Source of the DNA: JADJLQ01 sp038251405
GTDB lineage: Bacteria > Bacteroidota > Bacteroidia > Chitinophagales > Saprospiraceae
NCBI GenBank assembly: GCA_038251405.1
Contig: JBBSBH010000006.1
Span: forward strand, 109,959 to 173,958
DNA length: 64,000 nucleotides
Direction of reading: 5' to 3'
Part shown: positions 42,810 through 50,838 of the stretch, in pieces
How the letters are laid out: each line of letters begins with the position of its first letter
How positions within the stretch are numbered: position 1 is the stretch's first letter
Program-made: the position numbers and the translations under genes
Notes under the pieces: model-generated
What the model was told of the DNA's origin: nothing
Databases searched by the model: none
The model's input: only the letters and a program-made list of their open reading frames with translations

Positions 42810-43658
42810 CTTTTTATGATCTTCGATATATTTTGTTTCTAACTGATGAAATGAATCGAAGATCTGTTTGGTTAGCATGCCGGGTACTCCATTATTAATT
42901 AATTTTCCATCAATATTGACTACAGGCATAGCTTGTTTGGTAGTGGAAGTGAGAAAAATTTCCTTAGCAGCTAATGTTTCTTCTAGGGTGATTTCTCTTT
43001 GCTCTACGACTGTTAACTTTTGACCAATAGCCAGTATTTGCTTTCTGGTGATGCCTTCTAAAATATTTTCAATTGGTGTAATGAGTTTATTTTGTTCATT
43101 TATTATAAAAATATTCGCTCGGGAAGTTTCAGAAACAACATTGTTTTTCACATACAAAAAATCATCGTATTTGCCATCCGACAGTTGGTGCCAATTCATC
43201 ATAGCAACCATATAATTAATAGATTTTATGCCCGGTGTTTCCCGTACATAATCTAATGTCTTTAAATTCAATAACTTAATATTTTCGAATGAATGATAAA
43301 CCTTAAAATTTAGTGGGTTGGCTAAAATTATCAATGTGGGACTGCCGTCCAGATCAAATCCATTCGAAGAAATTCCTCCGGTTAATATCAATTTGAATGC
43401 ACCGTTTTCCATTTGATTCTTTTCAATCAATGCAAAAATAATTTCCTTGATTTGGTTAGCTGATAAAGGTAGTTGCAGATGCAGTTTTTCAGAAGATCGT
43501 TTAAATCGGGTAATATGGTCATCCATGAATACAGGTACTCCTTCCAGGACTTTGAAATAATCAAAAACCCCATAGCCGCGGGCGATGGCCAGATCAAACA
43601 CCGAAATCTGAGCTTCAGACTGGTGAACGATTTTATTTTTAAAAAAATGAAATTCCAT
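42798..43658 (-). CDS. class IV aminotransferase (branched-chain/D-amino-acid type)
   Basis: The 286-residue PLP enzyme starts VHQSEAQISVFDLAIARGYG, with VFDYFKVLEGVPVFMDDHIT, RFKRS and the PLP lysine region GIKSINYMVAMMNWHQLSDG (Lys about 150). The signature VSETSRANIFII and EGITRKQILAI completes the fold type IV set. Candidates are IlvE, D-amino-acid aminotransferase and PabC; the lack of a clear discriminating motif keeps this open. Its position between HMG-CoA lyase and acetoacetyl-CoA synthetase would fit a leucine aminotransferase, but this is inference. The last 12 bases overlap the convergent lyase gene. Confidence 0.85.
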   Translation of the reverse strand: MEFHFFKNKIVHQSEAQISVFDLAIARGYGVFDYFKVLEGVPVFMDDHITRFKRSSEKLHLQLPLSANQIKEIIFALIEKNQMENGAFKLILTGGISSNGFDLDGSPTLIILANPLNFKVYHSFENIKLLNLKTLDYVRETPGIKSINYMVAMMNWHQLSDGKYDDFLYVKNNVVSETSRANIFIINEQNKLITPIENILEGITRKQILAIGQKLTVVEQREITLEETLAAKEIFLTSTTKQAMPVVNIDGKLINNGVPGMLTKQIFDSFHQLETKYIEDHKKLMV

Positions 43659-43899
43659 TACAGATGATAATTTTTTATAATGCGAAAATACAAATTCAGA
43701 TTAACTTCCTTCCTACTTTTAACGATTAGGCGTAAGATCAAATGACAGGAATTCAAGAAAAGTAATGCGAAATAATTTGATACCTTTTTAATACCTATCC
43801 AGATAAATGACAAAATATTATTTTACGGATTTGACCATATGTGGATTTGAAAGAATAATAAAATGATTGGATTTTTTCACTACTCTAACGATTTTTTAT

Positions 43900-43907
43900 T
43901 AAGTTTG
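43900..43907 (+). promoter_or_regulatory. -7 element (TAAGTTTG) of the acetoacetyl-CoA synthetase gene
   Basis: TAAGTTTG matches TAnnTTTG and ends five bases before the ATG at 43913, pointing to a leaderless or nearly leaderless mRNA. The nearest TTG is too far upstream (30 bases) for a standard -33 element. Confidence 0.5.
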
Positions 43908-43912
43908 AATTT

Positions 43913-45856
43913 ATGATAGATCCAATTTTTATTCCATCTGAAAAGCAGATCCATGACGCCCATTTGACGCATTATATAAATTGGCTCTATCATTATAAAG
44001 GCTTGCATTTTACAAACTATGAATCGCTTTGGAGTTGGAGTGTAAATGAAATGGCTACTTTTTGGGCTAGTTTGTTGGATTATTTTGAAGTCATATTTTC
44101 AGGAAGATTTGAGCGGGTAATGTCCAAAGATAGTATGCCGGGTATTAGTTGGTTTGAAGGTTTAGAACTCAATTATGCAGAGCACCTATCGAGACATGCT
44201 GAACAGAACCCATTAGCCATTATTTATCAGGATGAAGGTCAGGTATCTAAAAAAGTATTCTGGAAAGAAGTTTTAGAGCAGGCTGCCAGGCTTCAACATT
44301 TATTTGAATCTTTTAATCTGGCGCCTGGCGATAGAGTGGCGGGATATATCCCTAATGGAGTAGAAGCTTCAGAATGTTTGTTTGCCAGTATTGCCAGTGG
44401 AATGGTGTGGTCATCTGCTTCACCGGATTTTGGCAGCGATGCTGTAATAGATAGATTCAAGCAGATTGAACCTAAAATATTAATCGCAGTAGACCAATAT
44501 CAATACGGTGGAAAAATATTTGATCGCACCAATGAAATTCTTGAGATTTGTCAAGCTATTCATTCCATAGAGTGCCTGGTAATTATTAGTTCAGATATAG
44601 CTAAGTATCAGCATTTAGATTTAGAGGTTTATCCATGGGATCAATTATCAAAATCAGGTGATCTGAGATTTACTCGAGTGCCATTTAATCATCCGATGTG
44701 GATATTGTATTCCTCCGGCACTACTGGACTACCCAAAGCCATTACACATAGCCAGGGCGGCATGTTGCTCGAACATTTAAAATACATACATTTTCATAAT
44801 AATGTAAAAATAGGTGAACGATATTTTTGGTATACTTCTACCGGTTGGATGATGTGGAATTTTATTCATGCTACCTGGCTTGCCGGGGCTACTATAATTT
44901 TATATGATGGTCACCCTATGATTCCAGATAAAGATGTTTTGTGGAAAATGGCTGAGCAAGAATCTATAGATCATTTCGGTACAAGTGCACCTTTTATACA
45001 TAGTTGCATGAAAGGCGATATAAAAATTCCAAATTTGCCCAATTTGAAATCAATAAGCAGTACAGGGTCTCCATTGAGTGTTGAAGCCTATGATTGGATA
45101 TATTCAAATTTTAGTAAAAATATATATTTATGGTCGATGAGTGGGGGAACTGATATGGGTACTGCCTTTGTGGGAGGATGTCCCATATTGCCTATTTACA
45201 AGGGAGAGATCCAATGTCGTGCACTTGGATGTGATTTGCATGTCTTAGATGAGGATGGTGGTGAATTAGAATCTGAAGTTGGAGAATTAGTCATCGAAAA
45301 GCCAATGCCGTGTATGCCCATTTATTTCTGGAACGATATGGATGGCCAAAAATATCAGCACGCCTATTTTGATTATTTTCCCGGAAAATGGCGACACGGA
45401 GATTGGATCAATATTACCGAGCACCATGGTTTGATTATTCATGGGCGATCTGATACTACGCTTAAAAGATATGGAGTAAGGATTGGTACTGCTGAGATTT
45501 ATTCAGCTTTATCCAACATTCCAGAAATAGAGGATAGTTTGATCATCCATATCGATAAGGAAAGTGGTGATCCCTGGATGCCCTTGTTCATTAAATTAAT
45601 TGAAGGTCATCAATTATCTGATGAATTGATCAATCTTATTAAGAGTATCATCAAATCAAAATGCTCTCCTCGCCACGTGCCGGATGATTTTTTTCAGGTA
45701 AACGATATTCCTTACACCTTGAGCGGTAAGAAAATGGAATCTTTGGTGAAAAAAATATTTCAGGGAATAGAATCTGGCACCAGTTCTAGCCTTGGAACTT
45801 TGAAGAATCCAGATTCAATCGATGAATTCTTAAAAATCAAATCGACCCTGAACTAA
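43913..45856 (+). CDS. acetoacetyl-CoA synthetase
   Basis: The 647-residue adenylate-forming enzyme has the N-terminal ACAS-like cap (GISWFEGLELNYAEHLSRHA), the AMP loop WILYSSGTTGLPKAITHSQG (about 263-282), YTSTGWMMWNFIHATWLAGA, TGSPLSVEAYDWIYSNF and the hinge GRSDTTLKRYGVRIGTAEIY. These residues match acetoacetate--CoA ligase rather than acetyl-CoA synthetase, with the TGWMMWNF segment diagnostic. It activates acetoacetate with ATP and CoA. With the neighbouring HMG-CoA lyase it gives a route from leucine or ketone bodies to acetyl-CoA. Confidence 0.92.
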   Translation: MIDPIFIPSEKQIHDAHLTHYINWLYHYKGLHFTNYESLWSWSVNEMATFWASLLDYFEVIFSGRFERVMSKDSMPGISWFEGLELNYAEHLSRHAEQNPLAIIYQDEGQVSKKVFWKEVLEQAARLQHLFESFNLAPGDRVAGYIPNGVEASECLFASIASGMVWSSASPDFGSDAVIDRFKQIEPKILIAVDQYQYGGKIFDRTNEILEICQAIHSIECLVIISSDIAKYQHLDLEVYPWDQLSKSGDLRFTRVPFNHPMWILYSSGTTGLPKAITHSQGGMLLEHLKYIHFHNNVKIGERYFWYTSTGWMMWNFIHATWLAGATIILYDGHPMIPDKDVLWKMAEQESIDHFGTSAPFIHSCMKGDIKIPNLPNLKSISSTGSPLSVEAYDWIYSNFSKNIYLWSMSGGTDMGTAFVGGCPILPIYKGEIQCRALGCDLHVLDEDGGELESEVGELVIEKPMPCMPIYFWNDMDGQKYQHAYFDYFPGKWRHGDWINITEHHGLIIHGRSDTTLKRYGVRIGTAEIYSALSNIPEIEDSLIIHIDKESGDPWMPLFIKLIEGHQLSDELINLIKSIIKSKCSPRHVPDDFFQVNDIPYTLSGKKMESLVKKIFQGIESGTSSSLGTLKNPDSIDEFLKIKSTLN

Positions 45857-45863
45857 ACAATAG

Positions 45864-46919
45864 TTACTTTAACGCATTACCATATCCCACCAGTAATACG
45901 GATAAAATGATGGTTGCAATTCCAAGGGTAAAGGTGGTTTTAGTTTTTTTAGATACCCCATGCCATTCTTTCAAAAGTATTCCCCACATATTAGCAATCA
46001 GGATTATAAAAGCCATATGTAAAATCCAGGAACTGGCTCCATTGCCCAATTTGCTTTCACCCATTCCATAGAAAAAAAACTGTAAAAACCAGGTGGTTCC
46101 TGCCAAAGCTGACCACAAATAATTTGCGGTGAGTGGAGTCTTTTTATCAGTATAATTTCCAAATGATTTATTTTTAAAATTTAAAATCACACACCAGACA
46201 AGATTAGTCAATAGCCCTCCCCACAATAGTACCACGTAAGCGACATTATTTTGAAATAATGGATTCAATCCATTGGAAACAGCTGTTTCAGCCATCGGTT
46301 TACCGGCTTCTATGCCAAAATTAAAACTTGCACTCATGATGCCTGAGAAGATTGCTACTATTAATCCTTTCGTCAGATTAAATTCAGATACACTCTTTTT
46401 CTTCTCTTCATCTGGCAATTCCTTCTCTTTCATCATGCCAGCCCTTCCGCAGATGTAAATTCCTAAAAGACAAAGAGCTACTCCCGCCAGTACGATTCTT
46501 CCCCACGAAGTATTGACTAAATCAGCAATGGTAGTTTTACCTTCAGCGGGATTAAAATAATAATAAAACGAGGGTAATAATGCACCGAATGCGGAGCAAA
46601 ACCCAAGCACCACTGAATTACCCAAAGACATCCCCAAATACCGTACACCTAAGCCATAGGTAAGACCTCCAAAGCCCCATAATATACCAAATAAAAAAGT
46701 ATAAAATAATGCAGAGCCGCTGGCATGCGAAATAATTTCACTAAACCCAGGTAGCGTGAGGGCAGCTGCTATCGGAGGCACAATCAACCAGGAAAATAAT
46801 CCTCCAACAATCCAAAAACTCTCCCACTTCCACTTTTTTACATTTTTAAAGGGCATGTAAAAACTGCCTGAGGCAAACCCTCCAATGAAGTGGAAAATGA
46901 TTCCTAAGATTACTTGCAT
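45864..46919 (-). CDS. rhaT: L-rhamnose/proton symporter family (RhaT)
   Basis: The 351-residue protein has about ten transmembrane helices and starts IIFHFIGGFASGSFYMPFKN, then KKWKWESFWIVGGLFSWLIV, GILWGFGGLTYGLGVRYLGM and SLGNSVVLGFCSAFG, the RhaT pattern. It would import L-rhamnose or a related deoxysugar with protons. There are no rhamnose catabolic genes next to it; the neighbouring sugar porter is divergent and the acetoacetyl-CoA synthetase is convergent (7-base gap). Specificity beyond the family is unknown. Confidence 0.88.
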   Translation of the reverse strand: MQVILGIIFHFIGGFASGSFYMPFKNVKKWKWESFWIVGGLFSWLIVPPIAAALTLPGFSEIISHASGSALFYTFLFGILWGFGGLTYGLGVRYLGMSLGNSVVLGFCSAFGALLPSFYYYFNPAEGKTTIADLVNTSWGRIVLAGVALCLLGIYICGRAGMMKEKELPDEEKKKSVSEFNLTKGLIVAIFSGIMSASFNFGIEAGKPMAETAVSNGLNPLFQNNVAYVVLLWGGLLTNLVWCVILNFKNKSFGNYTDKKTPLTANYLWSALAGTTWFLQFFFYGMGESKLGNGASSWILHMAFIILIANMWGILLKEWHGVSKKTKTTFTLGIATIILSVLLVGYGNALK

Positions 46920-46973
46920 ACTATAACATTTAAGGCGATCGAAGATATAAAAATCTGGTAGATGTAAAAGATA

Positions 46974-47003
46974 TTTTGAATCAAATATGAATTGCTACAT
47001 TTG
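46974..47003 (+). promoter_or_regulatory. promoter of the sugar porter-purU unit (TTTTG, 17 bases, TACATTTG)
   Basis: TTTTG (46974-46978) and TACATTTG (46996-47003) are separated by 17 bases, a good fit to the Bacteroidota -33/-7 consensus, with the ATG 17 bases after the -7 element. This is the best-formed promoter I found in the window. Confidence 0.7.
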
Positions 47004-47020
47004 ATTGAAATGAATTGAAT

Positions 47021-48343
47021 ATGAATGTAAAAGGCAATGTAATGTTTTGGTCCGTAGTGGTTTCATTGGGTGGATTCCTCTTTGGGTTTGATACGGCGGT
47101 GATATCTGGTGGAGAGCAAGCCATTCAAAAATTATGGTCACTCAGCAATTTTTTATTAGGTCAATTAGTGGGTATGGGCCTCTATGGCACTATTGTTGGT
47201 GCTGTTTTGGGGGGTATCCCTGCTGAAAAATTTGGAAGAAAGCCAACACTGGTATTGATTGCATTCTTATTTCTAATTTGCTCTATTGGTTCAGCCATAT
47301 CTTCTAGTCCTTCCATGCTGATGTTTTTCAGATTTATTGGAGGCCTGGGCGTTGGAGCATCATCAGTGGTGGCACCCATCTACATTTCTGAAATAGCGCC
47401 TAAAGAAAAGCGAGGCCGACTGACAGCCATGTTCCAGTTTAATCTGGTGTTAGGAATTTTGGTAGCTTATCTCTCTAACTATTTGATTGGTAATCGCACT
47501 GAAAACTCATGGAGGATAATGTTGGGTATCATGGCCATTCCTTCGGTTGCATTTTTAGTATTGTTATTTTTTGTACCCGAAAGCCCAAGATGGCTGATCA
47601 CTGCGCGAAATAAAATAAAAGATGCCACCTATATACTTACTAAAATCGATCCCGCCACCGTACAGGAATCATTGATCGCTATTCAGGCGCCACAGGATGT
47701 TTCCAAATCCAATTGGAGTCAGTTTGTATCTGGTAAATTTAATTTTTCCATATTCTTAGCTTTTTTGATAGCTTTTTTTAATCAACTTTCCGGAATTAAC
47801 GCTGTCATTTACTATGCACCACGGATTTTAGAAGAGGTGGGGCTGGGTAAAAGTGCTGCATTGCTTTCTACAGTTGGCATCGGTGTCATGAACCTTATTT
47901 TCACTATGGTTGGTCTGCGATTAATAGATCAATACGGGCGACGGGTATTGATGTTTATTGGTAGTATTGGATATATTATTTCTTTATCCTGTGTTTCGCT
48001 GGCATTTTTCCTGGGCAAGGGTAGTTCCTTTGTACCCTGGTTACTATTTTTGTTTATTGCGTCTCATGCCATAGGGCAGGGTGCTGTGATCTGGGTGTTT
48101 ATCTCAGAAATCTTTCCTAATCGGGTAAGATCATTTGGCACTTCACTGGGGAGTAGTACACATTGGGTATTTGCTGCTTTGATAGGTAGCTTATTCCCTT
48201 ACTTCAATGAAAAATTAGGAGGTGGAACCATATTTGCATTGTTCGCGGTGATGATGGTTTTACAATTATTATGGGTGTGGAAAATAATGCCTGAGACAAA
48301 AGGGGTGTCGCTGGAAGACCTGGAGAAGAAATTGGCGAAGTAA
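47021..48343 (+). CDS. MFS sugar porter
   Basis: From the ATG at 47021 (an in-frame TTG at 47015 is less likely) the protein has 440 residues and twelve transmembrane helices. Sugar-porter signatures are present: GGFLFGFDTAVISGG, PAEKFGRKPT, PESPRWLI, FNQLSGINAVIYYAP, DQYGRRVLM and the C-terminal PETKGVSLEDLEKKL. It would import a hexose or pentose, probably with protons. purU follows 16 bases later and is probably co-transcribed. The substrate is unknown. Confidence 0.95.
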   Translation: MNVKGNVMFWSVVVSLGGFLFGFDTAVISGGEQAIQKLWSLSNFLLGQLVGMGLYGTIVGAVLGGIPAEKFGRKPTLVLIAFLFLICSIGSAISSSPSMLMFFRFIGGLGVGASSVVAPIYISEIAPKEKRGRLTAMFQFNLVLGILVAYLSNYLIGNRTENSWRIMLGIMAIPSVAFLVLLFFVPESPRWLITARNKIKDATYILTKIDPATVQESLIAIQAPQDVSKSNWSQFVSGKFNFSIFLAFLIAFFNQLSGINAVIYYAPRILEEVGLGKSAALLSTVGIGVMNLIFTMVGLRLIDQYGRRVLMFIGSIGYIISLSCVSLAFFLGKGSSFVPWLLFLFIASHAIGQGAVIWVFISEIFPNRVRSFGTSLGSSTHWVFAALIGSLFPYFNEKLGGGTIFALFAVMMVLQLLWVWKIMPETKGVSLEDLEKKLAK

Positions 48344-48359
48344 TTGCAGTTCATTTATT

Positions 48360-49199
48360 ATGTTGGATAATCATGTGGTTAGAATTCAGTGTCCTGACCA
48401 AAAGGGTTTGATTGCCCGGATTACAGGAATTTTGTACCAAAATAATCATAATGTATTGATTATGAAGGAATTTGTACAACAAGATTCCAATACATTTTTT
48501 GCCAGGTTGGAACTTTCAGGTGAATTAAATACTATAAAATTACAGCAGGAATTAAGTTCAGTTTTGCCTCAAAACTCCAGTATCAGCATAATTCCCAGGA
48601 ATAAAAAACGCATTATTATATTAGTAACGAAGGAGCATCATTGTCTTTCAGACCTTTTGATCAGGCATCATTTTAATGAACTCCATGCCGATATTTTAGC
48701 CGTCGTTGGTACTTACAATTATTTACAAGAAATGTGTAACAGGATGTCAGTCCCTTTTCATCTCATTAGTCCACTGGACAGGTCTAAAGAAGACTTTGAA
48801 GAAGAGTTGATAGAAAAGGTGAGAGCATACCATCCTGATTTTTTAGTGTTGGCAAAATTTATGCGTATTCTCTCGCCCAGGTTCGTTTCATTTTTTGAGA
48901 ATAGAATTGTCAATATACATCATTCATTTTTACCCGCGTTTATGGGTGCTAATCCATATAGACAAGCATATAAAAGAGGTGTAAAAATCATTGGTGCTAC
49001 TGCTCATTTTGTAAATAATAATTTGGATGAAGGCCCTATCATCGCCCAGAAAACGGTAGAAATTAATCACGAGTATGAGTTAGTAGACCTTATCGAATCT
49101 GGTCATGAAGTTGAAAAAGCCGTATTGGCAGATGCGCTGCATCTGGTATTGAATGATGAAGTTTTTGTCTCGGGCAATAAAACGATTATTCTATCCTAG
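48360..49199 (+). CDS. purU: formyltetrahydrofolate deformylase
   Basis: The 279-residue protein has an N-terminal ACT domain (VVRIQCPDQKGLIARITGIL) and a formyltransferase-like catalytic domain: VLAKFMRILSPRFVSFF, then IVNIHHSFLPAFMGANPYRQ (catalytic Asn-His-His region), RGVKIIGATAHFV and LDEGPIIAQ. It releases formate from 10-formyl-tetrahydrofolate and balances one-carbon pools for purine synthesis. The final Asp in VIESGHEVEKAVL-type sequence is in its usual place. It follows the sugar porter by 16 bases without an obvious pathway link. Confidence 0.95.
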   Translation: MLDNHVVRIQCPDQKGLIARITGILYQNNHNVLIMKEFVQQDSNTFFARLELSGELNTIKLQQELSSVLPQNSSISIIPRNKKRIIILVTKEHHCLSDLLIRHHFNELHADILAVVGTYNYLQEMCNRMSVPFHLISPLDRSKEDFEEELIEKVRAYHPDFLVLAKFMRILSPRFVSFFENRIVNIHHSFLPAFMGANPYRQAYKRGVKIIGATAHFVNNNLDEGPIIAQKTVEINHEYELVDLIESGHEVEKAVLADALHLVLNDEVFVSGNKTIILS

Positions 49200-49260
49200 A
49201 GATTTTTTCCCTTTTTAGAAAGAGTTTAGGGTGGAATTTTGAGCTCTACATGGCATATCC

Positions 49261-50670
49261 TTAAATACTCTTAGCCTTTTCTATTAACCAGCCCTGATTG
49301 ACCACACCTTCCAACCCCTGGATTTCTCCCAGTACTTTATGCTTCGCTTTTTTATCCTGATATTTTACTCTACTGAGTTTCTTGGTATATTTTATAAAAT
49401 TAGAATAGCGCAATTTTTTAGAAGGGGTGATATCTTTTTCGTGACGATGGAGAAAAGTGCGGAAGCTATCTGCTAAGGAAGAAAGTGCCTGCCATTCTTC
49501 CACTTCAAAATAGGTGGCGAGTAATAATACTTTGGCATCCAGGTTATAGGTTAGCTCATCAAATTCCACATCGCGTAATTTTTCAATGACTTCTCCAAAT
49601 TTTTGCTGATTGAAATAAAGTCTTGCAAATGAGAAGGTCACAATATCCCGCTTAGACTTTTTAGGTATTATTTTTTGATAATCGTCAATAAAGTTTTCGG
49701 TCCAGGTAAACTCTTTGGTGCGAATGCCACTCACGACAATATTTAGAAAATCGCCAGGATTAAATTTGTTGTCCGGGAAAATCCAACCTTTTCTTAAACC
49801 TAATTTATACCAATCCAAAATTTCTTTAGCATATTGAAATTGCCCATCATTGAGCTGTAGGATACAAAAGTTTATTATTTCTTTGTTTATTACCAGGGCA
49901 TCAATCAAAGAGGCATTTGATAAGTCTGCAATAAGCTCAGATTTAATCTCAAAATATTTAAATTTATTTTTTCTTAAGTTATAAATTGTATAATAAATAC
50001 TTATCTCTGGATACTCTAATAATTTATTTTTTTCTATTATTTCAATTATTTCTGATTCAAATTTGATATCCAGCTGAAGGTTAAAAAATCCTAATCTACT
50101 TTGGGCGGTCACTATTTGCTTAATCTTCTCTGATAAATAAAATAAGTCGAGCTCTGAGTGTATAGCGCTTAAATTGGATGGTTTTTCCATATTGACTTCA
50201 TAATCCATTAAATCGTATACTAATTTTTCAAATTCAAATAAATGATAATGATCTTCAGATGATTGATATTTAAATTTCTCAAAATCCTTTTTTACTAATG
50301 CTATAGTTGAAGAAATTAAAAATCCAAGATTGTTTTTATGAATGTATTTCAGCAACAGATTACCCTTTATTGCCATTTCTTTATTCACTGATTCAAAAGT
50401 GAAAAAATTAAAAATCTGATGTAGCATTTCATTACATAATCTTCTCCATTTTGAATCAACAAATGGCTTAGTATCATATAGTTTTTTCCAAATTGCTTTT
50501 TTTTCAGTTTCAGATAGGGTATTCCCGAACTTTGATTTTCTAAGATGCGTAAAAAGGGTTCTTAATTCTTTATTCGAATTGCAATAAGGAGAATCTAGAA
50601 AGCGCTCAAACTTTTGAAGATCTGACTCGTTTAAGGAAGATAATACTTTGAGAAATTTTAATTCTTTCAC
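49261..50670 (-). CDS. large helical protein, lineage-specific, unknown function
   Basis: The 469-residue protein begins KVLSSLNESDLQKFERFLDS with PYCNSNKELRTLFTHLRKS. It is almost entirely helical and rich in Lys, Glu, Phe and Leu, with no signal peptide or transmembrane helix. The pattern FLDSPYCNSNKEL recurs in related Bacteroidota proteins as I recall them, but no function is known. Later parts look like irregular TPR-style repeats (ARLYFNQQKFGEVIEKLRDV). It is transcribed alone and diverges from the T9SS cargo gene across an AT-rich 168-base gap. Confidence 0.75.
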   Translation of the reverse strand: MKELKFLKVLSSLNESDLQKFERFLDSPYCNSNKELRTLFTHLRKSKFGNTLSETEKKAIWKKLYDTKPFVDSKWRRLCNEMLHQIFNFFTFESVNKEMAIKGNLLLKYIHKNNLGFLISSTIALVKKDFEKFKYQSSEDHYHLFEFEKLVYDLMDYEVNMEKPSNLSAIHSELDLFYLSEKIKQIVTAQSRLGFFNLQLDIKFESEIIEIIEKNKLLEYPEISIYYTIYNLRKNKFKYFEIKSELIADLSNASLIDALVINKEIINFCILQLNDGQFQYAKEILDWYKLGLRKGWIFPDNKFNPGDFLNIVVSGIRTKEFTWTENFIDDYQKIIPKKSKRDIVTFSFARLYFNQQKFGEVIEKLRDVEFDELTYNLDAKVLLLATYFEVEEWQALSSLADSFRTFLHRHEKDITPSKKLRYSNFIKYTKKLSRVKYQDKKAKHKVLGEIQGLEGVVNQGWLIEKAKSI

Positions 50671-50838
50671 CTTTAACAGATTAAATAATAATATAATACT
50701 TAAGATTATAATATCCTGTAGCTAATACATTTAAGATAAATTACATGTGTTAATTTGATATATTAATTAATTATATATTTAGTGTTTTGATTACCAATTT
50801 ATGATTATCTTGCAACTCTAATAGTATCCACTAAGGTA

